A stretch of DNA of 64,000 bases, taken from Sphingomonas brevis (GTDB taxonomy: Bacteria; Pseudomonadota; Alphaproteobacteria; Sphingomonadales; Sphingomonadaceae). Where the stretch lies: the NCBI RefSeq assembly GCF_023516505.1, contig NZ_JAMGBB010000001.1, positions 1,054,001 through 1,118,000 of the forward strand, written 5' to 3'. Shown one piece after another: positions 44,177 to 53,312 of this stretch (its first letter is position 1; each line of letters starts with the position of its first letter). Position numbers and translations under genes: made by a program. Below the pieces are notes generated by a model that did not search any database, had not been told where the DNA came from, and was given only the letters and a program-made list of their open reading frames with translations.

Positions 44177-45358
44177 ATGGCCACCATAGCGATCCAGCCT
44201 GAACCTGCCTTGCCGGAATTGCCCACGGCTGTTCCGCTGGCGCTCTATGTCCATTGGCCGTTCTGTGTCAGCAAATGCCCCTATTGCGACTTCAACAGCC
44301 ATGTCCGCGCCTCGATTGACCAGGAAGAATGGCGCGATGCGCTGCTCGCCGACCTCGCTCACGAAGCGGCGCTGCTGCCCGATCATCGGCTGAGTTCGAT
44401 TTTCTTCGGCGGGGGAACGCCCTCGCTGATGGAGCCGACTACGGTCGAGGCGATCATCGCCTCTGCCCGCGATTTTTGGCCACAAGCCGACGACCTCGAA
44501 ATCACGCTCGAAGCCAACCCGAACAGCGCCGAGGCAGCGCGTTTCGCCGAACTTGCCATGGCAGGCGTCAACCGCATCAGCCTCGGCTTGCAGAGCTTCG
44601 ACGACCGGTCGCTCGCCTTCCTTGGCCGCGCCCATTCGGCCGACGAGGGATTGCGAGCGCTCGACGCCGCGCAATCGGCGGTCGATCGGGTCAGCTTCGA
44701 CCTGATTTATGCCCTGCCTGGCGACACCGAGGCGGACTGGTCGGATACGCTCGGCCGCGCGCTGGGCCTCGGCACCGAACATTTGTCGCTCTATCAGCTA
44801 ACCATCGAACCGGGCACGCGCTTTGCCTCGATGGTCGCCAAGCATGAGTTTGAGCCACTCAATGCTGAGGCCGCCGCTACATTGTTTGAGATCACGCAGG
44901 AACGTAGCGCCGCCGCCGGCCTTCCGGCTTATGAGATCTCCAACCATGCTCGTCCCGGCTGCGAGAGCCGGCACAACGTCGCCTATTGGCGCTACCAGGA
45001 TTATGCCGGCGTCGGCCCAGGCGCCCACGGCCGCCGGATGGGCATGTGCACTGTCCGCCACAAGAAGCCAGAGAACTTCCTTTCGGCCGTCGCCCGGAAC
45101 GGCAATGGGTTGGTCGAGGAAGAGGTTCTCACCCGTCACGAGGCTGCATATGAAGCGCTGGTGATGGGCCTCAGGCTGGGCGAAGGAATTGCACCGGCCC
45201 AATTGGCCGAACGCATCGGCGTCGACCGGATCGTTGACGATGATGCGGTCGCCCGCCTGTCCAGTCTGGGCCTGCTTGAGCATGGGAACGGAAGAGTCAG
45301 GACTACCCAGGCAGGCAGGCTGTTGCTCGACTCGATCCTGGCCGAGATCGCTGCCTAG
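44177..45358 (+). CDS. hemW: Radical SAM haem chaperone HemW
   Basis: 393 residues. The iron-sulfur Cys are C30, C34 and C37 (CVSKCPYC), followed by FF.GGGTPSL and IEPGTRF. The form of the motif and the absence of an extra HemN-type N-terminal tail support HemW, a haem chaperone for respiratory enzymes, rather than the coproporphyrinogen dehydrogenase. It ends four bases into the converging LpoA-like gene. Its position behind rdgB and the CAP gene is common in sphingomonads. Confidence 0.92.
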   Translation: MATIAIQPEPALPELPTAVPLALYVHWPFCVSKCPYCDFNSHVRASIDQEEWRDALLADLAHEAALLPDHRLSSIFFGGGTPSLMEPTTVEAIIASARDFWPQADDLEITLEANPNSAEAARFAELAMAGVNRISLGLQSFDDRSLAFLGRAHSADEGLRALDAAQSAVDRVSFDLIYALPGDTEADWSDTLGRALGLGTEHLSLYQLTIEPGTRFASMVAKHEFEPLNAEAAATLFEITQERSAAAGLPAYEISNHARPGCESRHNVAYWRYQDYAGVGPGAHGRRMGMCTVRHKKPENFLSAVARNGNGLVEEEVLTRHEAAYEALVMGLRLGEGIAPAQLAERIGVDRIVDDDAVARLSSLGLLEHGNGRVRTTQAGRLLLDSILAEIAA

Positions 45359-46500
45359 AACGCCGTTGCCGCGGGCGACACCACCGACGATCCGGCGGCA
45401 GTGACCTGCCTCACTTCGAGCAGGCGTTCCGCGGCGCCGTCGCGGCCAAAGCGGAAATTACCGTCAACCCCGGCGAAGCCATCCTTGTCGATCAGCGTTT
45501 TCGCCGGAAAGGCTCGGCCGATCGGCCAGTTCGGTGCACTCCGCACGGCGAGCAGCATCGCGTCATAGCCAAGGCTGGCAAGGCGATAGGGCGTCTTCCC
45601 GTAGCGCGCCCGATAACGGGTCACGAGCCGGTCGAACTGCGTGTCGGGGGTGGCCGAGAACCATGCGCCACGCAATGCTGCCGTCTTGCCGATCGTCCGG
45701 TCGGTCGCCCAAAGCTCCGTGCCCAGCTTATGTCCCCCGACCTTCAGGGTTGGAGCCGCGATCGCAGCCGTTCGCGTCGCATCGCCAATCAATACTGCAT
45801 CAACGGGCCCCTTGGCGTTAAGCCTCCGGGCGGCATCACCGATTGCTGCCGGGGTGCGGTCGTAACTTTCGATCGAGTTCACCCGACCGCCCGATCTCCG
45901 AACTGATTCGATCAGGCTTTGAGCGGCGCGTTGGCCATACAGCCCGGTCGGGACCAGCCCGCCGAAGCTGTTTGCCCCCTTGCTGCGCGCATAGGCGACA
46001 ACCCGGCTGATCGACTGATCGGGGGTGACGCCCATAATATAGACTCCGTCGCCGGCGACGCCCTCGTCGTTTGAAAAGGCGATGACAGGTATGCCGGCGC
46101 TCCGTGCGACCGGCGCCGCTGCGCGCACGTCCTCGGCCAGCAGCGGCCCGAGGATCAGCCGGTTTCCGTCGGCAATCGCCTGCTGAGTTGCAGCGGCGGC
46201 ACCGCCTGTCCTGTTGCTGTCATAGACCTGGACGCGAATTGATTGTTCGCGTGTGTCAAGCAGCGCAAGCTTTGCGGCATTAGCGATCGAAGTGCCAACC
46301 GAGCCGTCGGGCCCAGTCAGTGGCACGATCACCGCAACCTCATTTGTCTGCTGGCCAGTGGGCACGGGCGGAGGCTCGATACCCCCAGCTTCGGCTGGCA
46401 CTCGCGGCCCGGTCTGACACGCAGTCAGCGTTAGGATCGTCGCAGAGATTCCGAGCAGCCACGCTCGCCGCGCTTGCCGGGAAGTGAAGTATAATGCCAT
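45355..46500 (-). CDS. Penicillin-binding-protein activator (LpoA-like) lipoprotein
   Basis: 381 residues. GGGGGA is seven bases before the ATG at 46500. The lipoprotein signal ends LTLTACQT (C28). The mature part is a periplasmic-binding-protein fold: VAVIVPLTGPDGSVGTSIAN, LGPLLAEDVRAAAPVA, IPVIAFSND, GVYIMGVTPDQS. The sequence fits the LpoA C-terminal domain, which activates peptidoglycan synthase PBP1A from the outer membrane, but without the TPR domain of enterobacterial LpoA. Its start codon lies inside the first codons of the divergent rsmI. Confidence 0.82.
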   Translation of the reverse strand: MALYFTSRQARRAWLLGISATILTLTACQTGPRVPAEAGGIEPPPVPTGQQTNEVAVIVPLTGPDGSVGTSIANAAKLALLDTREQSIRVQVYDSNRTGGAAAATQQAIADGNRLILGPLLAEDVRAAAPVARSAGIPVIAFSNDEGVAGDGVYIMGVTPDQSISRVVAYARSKGANSFGGLVPTGLYGQRAAQSLIESVRRSGGRVNSIESYDRTPAAIGDAARRLNAKGPVDAVLIGDATRTAAIAAPTLKVGGHKLGTELWATDRTIGKTAALRGAWFSATPDTQFDRLVTRYRARYGKTPYRLASLGYDAMLLAVRSAPNWPIGRAFPAKTLIDKDGFAGVDGNFRFGRDGAAERLLEVRQVTAAGSSVVSPAATAF

Positions 46501-47351
46501 GCCCGTCCCCCGTGGACCAACCGCTTCCGCCTGGACTCTATATCGTTGCGACGCCAATCGGCAATCTTGGTGACATGACGTCACGTGCGGCCGATACGCT
46601 GCGGCGAGCCGATATCATCCTCGCCGAAGACAAACGGGTCACCGCAAAGCTGCTTGCACATGTCGGGGCGAAGGCGCCGATGACCGCTTACCATGATCAC
46701 AGTGACGATTATTTGCGAGAGCGAATCTTGGGCGAGCTTGGCAGCAAGGTCGTCGCGCTGGTTAGTGATGCCGGAACGCCCTTGATTTCCGATCCGGGCT
46801 ACAAGCTGGTCCGCGCCGCCCGCCAGGTGGGCCATTCAATCTACACATTGCCTGGCCCGTGCGCGGCGATCGCAGCTCTAACTTTGGCGGGGCTGCCAAC
46901 CGACCGTTTCCTGTTTCTTGGATTTTTGCCCAGCAAGGCCAAGGCAAGAAACGAAGCAATCGAAGAAATCGCATCGGTTCGCTCCAGCCTTGTGCTCTAC
47001 GAAAGCGGCCCTCGCTTAGGTGAATGCCTCGCGGCGCTGAGCGCGGAACTTGGACAGAGAGACGCGGCGGTCATCCGCGAGATCAGCAAGCTTCACGAGG
47101 AAACCGTCACCGGTCTGCTTAGCGACCTGGCCCAACGTTACGCGCAAGCGCCGCCAAAGGGCGAAATCGTAATCGTCGTTGGCCCTCCGCCGGAACGGGA
47201 GGCCGCCAGTGACGACGACCTGGATGACGCGCTGCGGGCTTCGCTTGCCAGGCTAAGCCCATCTCGCGCGGCTGCGGAAGTGGCCGAGCGGCTCGGCATT
47301 CCTCGCAAGCGTGCCTATGCCCGAGCACTTGATTTGGCAGATAAGGAGTGA
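46494..47351 (+). CDS. rsmI: 16S rRNA (cytidine-1402-2'-O)-methyltransferase
   Basis: 285 residues. It 2'-O-methylates C1402 in the ribosomal decoding centre. The SAM-dependent tetrapyrrole methylase fold shows GLYIVATPIGNLGDMTSRA, ILAEDKRVT, VSDAGTPLISDPGYKLV, LPGPCAAIAALTLAGLPTDRF and a C-terminal LGIPRKRAYARAL. The ATG at 46494 overlaps the start of the divergent LpoA-like gene; a GTG at 46512 is an alternative start. It is coupled to yraN (GTGA overlap). Confidence 0.95.
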   Translation: MPCPSPVDQPLPPGLYIVATPIGNLGDMTSRAADTLRRADIILAEDKRVTAKLLAHVGAKAPMTAYHDHSDDYLRERILGELGSKVVALVSDAGTPLISDPGYKLVRAARQVGHSIYTLPGPCAAIAALTLAGLPTDRFLFLGFLPSKAKARNEAIEEIASVRSSLVLYESGPRLGECLAALSAELGQRDAAVIREISKLHEETVTGLLSDLAQRYAQAPPKGEIVIVVGPPPEREAASDDDLDDALRASLARLSPSRAAAEVAERLGIPRKRAYARALDLADKE

Positions 47352-47698
47352 GCCGCCAGCATGCCGAGGCGCGAGGTCGCAGATCCGAAGCGATCGCGGC
47401 CTGGTGGTTGCGTCTCAAAGGCTGGCGGATTCTCGGTCGACGCGTTCGCATCCAGGGAGGCGAGGTCGACCTGATCGCCCGCCGCGGCCGAACCGTGGCG
47501 TTCGTCGAGGTCAAGCAGCGCGGTAGCGAGGAGGCGGCCGCTTGGGCGCTGGACGAATATCGCTTGCGCCGCGTTGCGATGGCCGCCGAACGGCTGGCGC
47601 CGCGCTATGCCAGGGAGGGCGACGACATCCGCATCGACGCGCTGTTCATCGTGCCGCGGCGGTTGCCGCGCCACCTCGCTAATGTCTGGCACGGGTGA
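47348..47698 (+). CDS. yraN: YraN family (UPF0102) nuclease-like protein
   Basis: 116 residues. GTG start inside the rsmI stop. The motif GGEVDLIARRGRTVAFVEVKQR is the family's core, with the Asp/Glu-x-Lys pattern of a PD-(D/E)XK nuclease fold. The opening RGRRSEAIAAWWLRLKGW is typical. YraN's role is not settled; links to DNA uptake or recombination have been proposed. It is in the standard rsmI-yraN-gshB order of alphaproteobacteria. Confidence 0.93.
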   Translation: MSRQHAEARGRRSEAIAAWWLRLKGWRILGRRVRIQGGEVDLIARRGRTVAFVEVKQRGSEEAAAWALDEYRLRRVAMAAERLAPRYAREGDDIRIDALFIVPRRLPRHLANVWHG

Positions 47699-47729
47699 CA
47701 ATGGCTGCGGCTTCGAATAGTCGGCGCGC

Positions 47730-48680
47730 ATGAGCCTCACAGTAGCCGTGCAAATGGACCCGCTGGAAAAGATCGGCATCGCCGGCGATTCCACGTTCGC
47801 GCTAATGCTGAAAGCGCAGGAGCGCGGTCATCGTCAGTTTCACTACCTGGCCGAGGATTTGAGCTACGAGGACGGCCGGGTTCGCGCCCGAGCCCGCCCG
47901 GTCTCCGTCCAACGAATCGAAGGCAATCATTTCAGCGCTGGCGAACCCGCCATTCTCGACCTGGCCAGCGACGTCGACGTAATCCTGATGCGGCAGGATC
48001 CGCCGTTCGACATCGGCTACATCACTGCCACTTATTTACTCGAGCGGATCGCCGACAAGACAGTGGTCGCCAACGACCCGAGGTCGGTCCGTGATGCGCC
48101 CGAAAAGCTGTTCGTGCTCGACTTCGCAGAGTATATGCCGCCGACGATGATTAGCCGGAATCTGGCAGAAATCCGGGAGTTTCATGCCAAGCATGGCGAG
48201 ATTGTGGTCAAGCCGCTGCACGGCAAGGCCGGCGAAGGCGTGTTCCGCATCGGCGGCGACGGCACCAACCTCACGGCGCTTACGGAGCTGTTCGGATCGA
48301 TCTGGAAGGAGCCGTTCATCGCCCAGGCCTTTCTCCCGTCGGTGACCGAAGGCGACAAGCGCATCGTTCTGGTCGACGGAGAGGTTGCGGGCGCAATCAA
48401 CCGTCGCCCCAAGTCCGGAGAGTTTCGTTCCAACCTCGCCGCCGGCGGCACCGCCGAGCGGACCGAATTGACCGATCGCGAGCGCGAGATTTGCGCGGCG
48501 ATCGGGCCAGAGCTCAAGCGGCGCGGCCTGCTGTTCGTCGGGATTGACGTAATCGGCGGCATGATGACCGAGATTAATGTCACCTCGCCGACCGGGATCG
48601 TCGCAATCGACCAGTTCAACGGCAGCGACACGCCCGGCCTAATCTGGGACGCGATCGAAGCAAAAGTCGCAGCTCGATGA
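47730..48680 (+). CDS. gshB: Glutathione synthetase
   Basis: 316 residues, normal length. It joins gamma-glutamylcysteine and glycine. The ATP-grasp features are MDPLEKIGIAGDSTFAL, the MRQDPPFDIGYITATYLLE motif, VVKPLHGKAGEGVFRI, and GIDVIGGMMTEINVTSPTG. It is followed by dedA with a four-base overlap. The glutathione made here would feed the two GSTs and glutathione reductase in this window. Confidence 0.97.
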   Translation: MSLTVAVQMDPLEKIGIAGDSTFALMLKAQERGHRQFHYLAEDLSYEDGRVRARARPVSVQRIEGNHFSAGEPAILDLASDVDVILMRQDPPFDIGYITATYLLERIADKTVVANDPRSVRDAPEKLFVLDFAEYMPPTMISRNLAEIREFHAKHGEIVVKPLHGKAGEGVFRIGGDGTNLTALTELFGSIWKEPFIAQAFLPSVTEGDKRIVLVDGEVAGAINRRPKSGEFRSNLAAGGTAERTELTDREREICAAIGPELKRRGLLFVGIDVIGGMMTEINVTSPTGIVAIDQFNGSDTPGLIWDAIEAKVAAR

Positions 48681-49315
48681 GCGATTGGATTGTGCGCCTG
48701 ATCGAGCAGTCAGGCTATCTCGGTGTCGGCTTCCTGATGTTCCTGGAGACGGTGTTTCCGCCGATCCCGTCGGAAGTCATCATGTCGGTTGCCGGCGTCG
48801 CGGCCGGCCAGGGCAAGCTCAACTATGGGTTCGTGGTCGTGGCCGGCACCGCCGGGGCAATGCTCGGCAACATCCTGTGGTACCTCGCCGCCCGGGCGCT
48901 CGGCATCCAGCGCCTGGAGCCGATCATTCGCCGCTGGGGCCGCTGGATCACGATGAGCTGGTCGGAGGTCGCTCGCGCTCAACGCTGGTTCGACGAGCAT
49001 GGCACCTTCTTCGTGTTCCTCGGCCGGTTGCTGCCGACGGTGCGCAGCCTGGTTTCGGTCCCTGCCGGCTTGCTGAAGATGAGCTTCCGGCGATTCATGC
49101 TGGCGTCGACACTTGGAACGGCGGCCTGGACCGCGATCCTGGCTGGTGCCGGATTCAAGCTCGGCGAGAATTATCGCGATGTCGACAAGGTCATCGGTCC
49201 GGCCGCCAACGCCATCCTCGTCGTGTTGGTCGCAGGCTATATCTACCGGCTGTGGACCCACCGCAACATGCCGGTCGAAGAAGAAATCTCCCAAACTGAC
49301 CTGACCAGTCTCTGA
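48677..49315 (+). CDS. DedA family membrane protein
   Basis: 212 residues. It has the DedA features: FLETVFPPIPSEVIMSVAGVAA (with the membrane-buried Glu/Pro), GNILWYLAAR, FVFLGRLLPTVRSLVSVPAGLLKM, and a C-terminal hydrophobic segment. DedA/DUF374-type proteins flip polyprenyl-phosphate or phosphatidylethanolamine carriers and support membrane potential. The ATG overlaps the gshB stop. It converges on xerC, 12 bases away. Confidence 0.93.
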   Translation: MSDWIVRLIEQSGYLGVGFLMFLETVFPPIPSEVIMSVAGVAAGQGKLNYGFVVVAGTAGAMLGNILWYLAARALGIQRLEPIIRRWGRWITMSWSEVARAQRWFDEHGTFFVFLGRLLPTVRSLVSVPAGLLKMSFRRFMLASTLGTAAWTAILAGAGFKLGENYRDVDKVIGPAANAILVVLVAGYIYRLWTHRNMPVEEEISQTDLTSL

Positions 49316-49327
49316 TTCGGGAAATCC

Positions 49328-50260
49328 TCACGCCCTTGGGTGGGCGTGGCGATAGACGTCGAGCAGTCGCGCCGCATCGACCTCGGTATAGATTTGGGTC
49401 GACGACAGGCTGGCGTGGCCAAGCAGTTCCTGCAGCGAGCGCAAATCGGCACCCCGGGCGAGCAAATGGGTCGCGAAGCTGTGGCGCAGGGCGTGTGGCG
49501 TCAGCGAGTCCGGCAATCCGAGCCGCGTCCGCGCGCCGCGCACTGCCCGCCGGACGAGATCGGCGTTGAGAGGTCCGCCCTTGGCTCCAACGAACAAGGG
49601 TGCATCACCGGTCAGCGGGTAAGGGCATAGTGCGACATAGGCTTCGATCGCTTGTTTTACCGCCGGAATCAGCGGCACGATCCGCGTCTTGTTGCGCTTG
49701 CCGGTAACCCGCATCGCCTGGCCTAGCGGCAGGACGCGCGCGGTCAGGCCCATTGCCTCGGCAACGCGCAGGCCCGCCCCGTACAGCAGCAGCAGGATCG
49801 CCAGGTCGCGCGCGCCGAGCCAATCGTTGGGTGCGGCGATTTCAGCTTCCTGGGCCAACGCGATGGCATCATCCGGACTTGCCGGCCTCGGCAAGGTACG
49901 TGGTCGCTTCGGCGCCCGGGTCCGTGGCAGCTGCGGCGCATTTCCCTGGGCTTCGGCAGCGAATGTAAGGAATGCGCGCACCGCCGACATTTCGCGTGCC
50001 GCCGATGACGCGCCCAGCCCCGCGCCCCGCCGGTCGGCCAGAAATGCGCGCAGGTCGGTTGCGTGGACATTGAGCAGGCTGAACCGGCCAATTTCCTCGC
50101 CGCGATGGCGGCCGAGAAATTCGATCAGGCGATGGGCCGTGGCGACATAGGCGCGAACCGTGTGCGGGCTGCGGCGACGATCGTTGGCGAGATAGGAGGC
50201 CCAGCGTGCGGCAAGCGCGCGCGCCGGATGCCCTTCCTGATCTAGCCGTTCATCAGCCAC
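49328..50260 (-). CDS. xerC: Tyrosine recombinase XerC
   Basis: 310 residues. The N-terminal SAM-like DNA-binding domain (RRSPHTVRAYVATAHRLIEFL) is followed by the catalytic domain with R in GAGLRVAEAMGL, K in VTGKRNKTR, H-x-x-R in HALRHSFATHLL, H in LLGHASLSSTQ and Y in TQIYTEVD. It resolves chromosome dimers at dif with XerD. The neighbour DUF484 overlaps it by 19 bases, the classic chromosomal xerC context, so it is not a phage integrase. Confidence 0.95.
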   Translation of the reverse strand: MADERLDQEGHPARALAARWASYLANDRRRSPHTVRAYVATAHRLIEFLGRHRGEEIGRFSLLNVHATDLRAFLADRRGAGLGASSAAREMSAVRAFLTFAAEAQGNAPQLPRTRAPKRPRTLPRPASPDDAIALAQEAEIAAPNDWLGARDLAILLLLYGAGLRVAEAMGLTARVLPLGQAMRVTGKRNKTRIVPLIPAVKQAIEAYVALCPYPLTGDAPLFVGAKGGPLNADLVRRAVRGARTRLGLPDSLTPHALRHSFATHLLARGADLRSLQELLGHASLSSTQIYTEVDAARLLDVYRHAHPRA

Positions 50261-50805
50261 CGGCGCAGCATAGCGCTTAGGCTGGCCCCAAGGAATCCCA
50301 GCAATTCGGAGCCGTGCCGATTGTCGAGGCAGGCGGTATCCCTCTGCCCGAGGAGCAGCAATCCATAGGGCAACGGTGCTTCCGCGGGCAGAATGACCAG
50401 CGCTTCAGACCGGATATGCCTGGCCGCCGCGCCAAATAGCGGATGGCCGCAATCGACTGTCCGCATGGTAACCGGCTCAAGCCTGCCGATCGCGCGGTCG
50501 ACGATCTTGGGTTCGACCGTTCCGACATAGCCGGATTCGACACGGAAGCCCTTGCCGTCGGCAACCAGGGCGAGCGCCGAATAATCCAGCCCCAACAACC
50601 GCGGCCAGTCGTGACGAATGACGTCGAACAGCGCTTCCAGGCTGTCCGCCTCAATCAGCGCCAGAACAGCAGCATGGATTGCCGCGCTCGCCCCCGAATG
50701 GCCGCGCGCATAGGCGATCAGATCCTTATTGGCGCTGGTCGCCTCGCCCAACCGGTCGCGGAGATGCGCAACCGCGCGCTCTTCGAAAGGAATCACCCTC
50801 GACAT
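50242..50805 (-). CDS. DUF484 family protein
   Basis: 187 residues. The family's GAF-like domain is seen: IEADSLEALFDVIRHDWPRLLGLDYSAL, GRLEPVTMRTVDCGHPLFG, and ALVILPAEAPLPYGLLLLGQRD. DUF484 proteins commonly precede xerC and are thought to assist it or sense a ligand. Overlap with xerC of 19 bases means the two are cotranscribed. Confidence 0.93.
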   Translation of the reverse strand: MSRVIPFEERAVAHLRDRLGEATSANKDLIAYARGHSGASAAIHAAVLALIEADSLEALFDVIRHDWPRLLGLDYSALALVADGKGFRVESGYVGTVEPKIVDRAIGRLEPVTMRTVDCGHPLFGAAARHIRSEALVILPAEAPLPYGLLLLGQRDTACLDNRHGSELLGFLGASLSAMLRRWLMNG

Positions 50806-50901
50806 GTCGCGATTCCTACCGCGACAGGGTTAATAATCCGCCTAAATCAGCCGAATTTTATCCCAGATTTTCGCCTGCAGTAGTCCCCCGGACCACTGCG
50901 C

Positions 50902-51552
50902 TCAAATCTTTTGGCCCGTGGCTTCCCAGTCCTTGAGGAAGGCGGCCATGCCATTATCGGTCAGCGGATGCTTGAACAGCTGCCAAATCACTGCCGTCGG
51001 CGCGGTCATCACATCGGCGCCGATCTTTGCGGCTTCGAGCACATGGATCGGGTTGCGCACGCTTGCGACCAGGATTTCTGTCGCAAAATCATAATTGTCG
51101 TAGATCAGGCGAATGTCGGCAATCAGCTCGATGCCCGGCTGGCTGATGTCGTCCAGGCGGCCAACGAACGGCGAAATGAACGACGCCCCGGCCTTGGCCG
51201 CGAGCAGCGCCTGATTGGCCGAGAAACATAATGTGACATTGACCATCGTCCCATCGCCGGAAAGCGACTTGCAGGCCTTGAGCCCGTCGATCGTCAGCGG
51301 GACCTTGACCGCGATATTGTCGGCGAGTTTCCGCAAAACGTCCGCCTCGCGCATCATTCCGTCATAGTCGGTCGCGACCACCTCGGCCGAGACCGGGCCT
51401 TTCACTACTGCGGCGATTTCCTTGACGACCTCAAGAAAGTCCCGACCGGATTTTTTCACGAGCGACGGGTTGGTGGTCACCCCATCGAGCAGGCCAGTGT
51501 CCTGCAATTCCCTGATTTCGGCGATTTCGGCGGTGTCGGCGAAGAATTTCAT
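50902..51552 (-). CDS. fsa: Fructose-6-phosphate aldolase / transaldolase-like
   Basis: 216 residues, the short transaldolase type. The catalytic Lys is K83 in NIAVKVPLT. Other motifs are [50 protein letters not shown] and ILVASVRN. Short members act as fructose-6-phosphate aldolase or transaldolase; eye-reading cannot separate these. It would work in the pentose phosphate route. It is alone, divergent from the enoyl-CoA hydratase. Confidence 0.92.
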   Translation of the reverse strand: MKFFADTAEIAEIRELQDTGLLDGVTTNPSLVKKSGRDFLEVVKEIAAVVKGPVSAEVVATDYDGMMREADVLRKLADNIAVKVPLTIDGLKACKSLSGDGTMVNVTLCFSANQALLAAKAGASFISPFVGRLDDISQPGIELIADIRLIYDNYDFATEILVASVRNPIHVLEAAKIGADVMTAPTAVIWQLFKHPLTDNGMAAFLKDWEATGQKI

Positions 51553-51642
51553 CTTGTTTGGTCCCTACGGTTTCCCGGAAATTTGCCTACCCCTAGCGGC
51601 TGAGTTCACACTGGTCATCCGATTCGAGCATGGGGAGCGCCA

Positions 51643-52425
51643 ATGTCGAATGACTCGCATGTGCTGGTCGAACAGCGGCCCGACGGCGTCCTGTCGATCG
51701 TCCTGGCAAGACCAGAACGAAGGAACGCCATTACCGTTGCGATGTACGCCGCCCTGGCCGACGCCATTGAAGGCGCCGCGGCCGACGGCTCGATCCGCCT
51801 GATCACGCTCGAGGGACAGGGCGAGGATTTTACGGCCGGCAACGATCTCGGCGATTTTCTCCAGAAAATGCCCGACCCGGACTCGGGTGAGGATTTGCCG
51901 GTCTGGCGGTTGCTGCGCGCCCTGGCCAAGAACCAGGTGCCGATCGTCGCGGCGGTTCACGGCAATGCGGTCGGCATTGGCACGACGATGTTGTTTCATT
52001 GCGACTTCGTCCTGGCCGAGGAGGGATGCCGCTTCGTCATGCCGTTCGTCGACCTTGGGCTGGTCCCCGAGGCAGCGAGCTCGCTGCTATTCCCGCGCCT
52101 CGCCGGCCGCCGCAATGCCGCGCGGCACCTGTTGCTGGGCGAACCGTTTGGAGCGGTCGAAGCCCGGGACATGGGCCTGGCCAGCCATGTAGTTCCGAAA
52201 GGTGGGCTAGACGGGGCGTTGGCAGGCTTGGTCGCTGCGCTGCTCGCCAAGCCGCCGGAGGCGCTGCGACAGACCCAGAGGTTGCTGCGCCGCGAAGATA
52301 CGGACGAAATTCTGGGGCGGATGGAGCTGGAGAACGGCCACTTTGCCGAACGGCTTCAATCAGACGAGGTCAAGGCGGCGATCACCGCCTTCTTCGCGGC
52401 GCGGGCAAAGGCACCCGCCGCCTGA
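51643..52425 (+). CDS. Enoyl-CoA hydratase/isomerase family protein
   Basis: 260 residues with the crotonase fold: AAVHGNAVGIGTTMLFHCDFV makes the oxyanion hole, and PFVDLGLVPEAASSLLFPRLAG is the conserved second motif. Only one of the usual two catalytic Glu is clear, so isomerase rather than hydratase activity is possible. GGGAG eight bases before the ATG sets the start. It converges on the tadE genes. Substrate unknown; it may take part in fatty-acid or aromatic degradation. Confidence 0.9.
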   Translation: MSNDSHVLVEQRPDGVLSIVLARPERRNAITVAMYAALADAIEGAAADGSIRLITLEGQGEDFTAGNDLGDFLQKMPDPDSGEDLPVWRLLRALAKNQVPIVAAVHGNAVGIGTTMLFHCDFVLAEEGCRFVMPFVDLGLVPEAASSLLFPRLAGRRNAARHLLLGEPFGAVEARDMGLASHVVPKGGLDGALAGLVAALLAKPPEALRQTQRLLRREDTDEILGRMELENGHFAERLQSDEVKAAITAFFAARAKAPAA

Positions 52426-52827
52426 TCAGCTGGCGATCCACACCCGCTTGGAGCGCGCCACGGTGATGGTAGGCCCAGGAAACAGCAGCATGTCGGTTTC
52501 CTGCGTGTAGGTCACCCGAAGGTCGAGATAGGTTGCGCCATCGGCCGTTCCGGAAACGGGCGGATCAATGGCGAACGTGCCTGGACCGATGCCGTAGACC
52601 GCATCGGAAATCGCTGTTTCGATGACCGAATCTGCCGGTTTCGGGAATAGCGTCGCTGTCCGCGCGCCCTGGCCGAGGCCGTGCTGGATGCCCGACATGG
52701 CGCGGAAGACCAGCCCTGCCTGGACGATCATCCACATCATGAGGACCAGCGCCGGCAGTGCGAACGCCGTCTCGATGATGGCCGCTCCGCGATCGTCGCG
52801 GCGTAGCTTGCTGACCAGGCGCATCAT
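52426..52827 (-). CDS. TadE-like pilus assembly protein
   Basis: 133 residues. The N-terminal motif DDRGAAIIETAFALPALVLMMW (short basic leader, then a hydrophobic helix with the Glu at +5) is the pseudopilin signal of TadE. The rest is a beta-rich periplasmic domain. TadE-type minor pilins function in Flp pilus assembly. It is the last of a three-gene operon with 3-base overlaps; no tadA, tadB, tadC or rcpA are in the window. Confidence 0.85.
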   Translation of the reverse strand: MMRLVSKLRRDDRGAAIIETAFALPALVLMMWMIVQAGLVFRAMSGIQHGLGQGARTATLFPKPADSVIETAISDAVYGIGPGTFAIDPPVSGTADGATYLDLRVTYTQETDMLLFPGPTITVARSKRVWIAS

Positions 52828-53312
52828 TGTGTCCTCATGCCGGCAACGGCCTGGAGGTGATATGTGCCGTCTTCGTTCACGCCGCTGAAGTGCACCGGGA
52901 ACATCGGCTCATAATTGTCGCGAACAGTCACCTCGATCCAGCGCGATTCGACCTCGCCCTGGGCGCATTCCTCGTCTTCGGTCTCGACGCCATCGCATTC
53001 CATCCGGTGTTGGACGGTGACGTTGGCAGTGGTGATCGGGCTGGTCTTGCAGCTGCCGTTTTCGTTGGTGCCATTGTACTGGCAGACCGCTTCGGTCGCG
53101 ATCGTGTCCTCGACGGTAAGCACGCCGGTCGTTTGCATGATCTTCTCGATCGATCGCTGGGCAGCCTGCTCAAGCATCAGCTTGCGGCCGAATGCGTTCG
53201 ACATGTCGACCACGCCGATCGTGATCAGCGCGAGGATCGGCGCGACGAACGCGAATTCGATGATCACGGCGCCGCTCTTGTCGCGGCGAAGGGATTTGAG
53301 CAGCCTGATCAC
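52824..53312 (-). CDS. TadE/TadG-like pilus assembly protein
   Basis: 162 residues with a GTG start overlapping the tadG stop. The leader DKSGAVIIEFAFVAPILALI is like that of the neighbouring gene, so both pass the same prepilin peptidase. The mature domain has three or four Cys (VCQYNG, CKTSP, MECDG, EECAQG), which may form disulfides. It is the middle gene of the operon. Confidence 0.85.
   Translation of the reverse strand: MIRLLKSLRRDKSGAVIIEFAFVAPILALITIGVVDMSNAFGRKLMLEQAAQRSIEKIMQTTGVLTVEDTIATEAVCQYNGTNENGSCKTSPITTANVTVQHRMECDGVETEDEECAQGEVESRWIEVTVRDNYEPMFPVHFSGVNEDGTYHLQAVAGMRTQ

Noticed and set aside
49328-50260. Possible phage or island integrase
   Set aside because: The tyrosine recombinase sits with DUF484 in the standard chromosomal xerC context. 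No attachment sites or phage genes are near.
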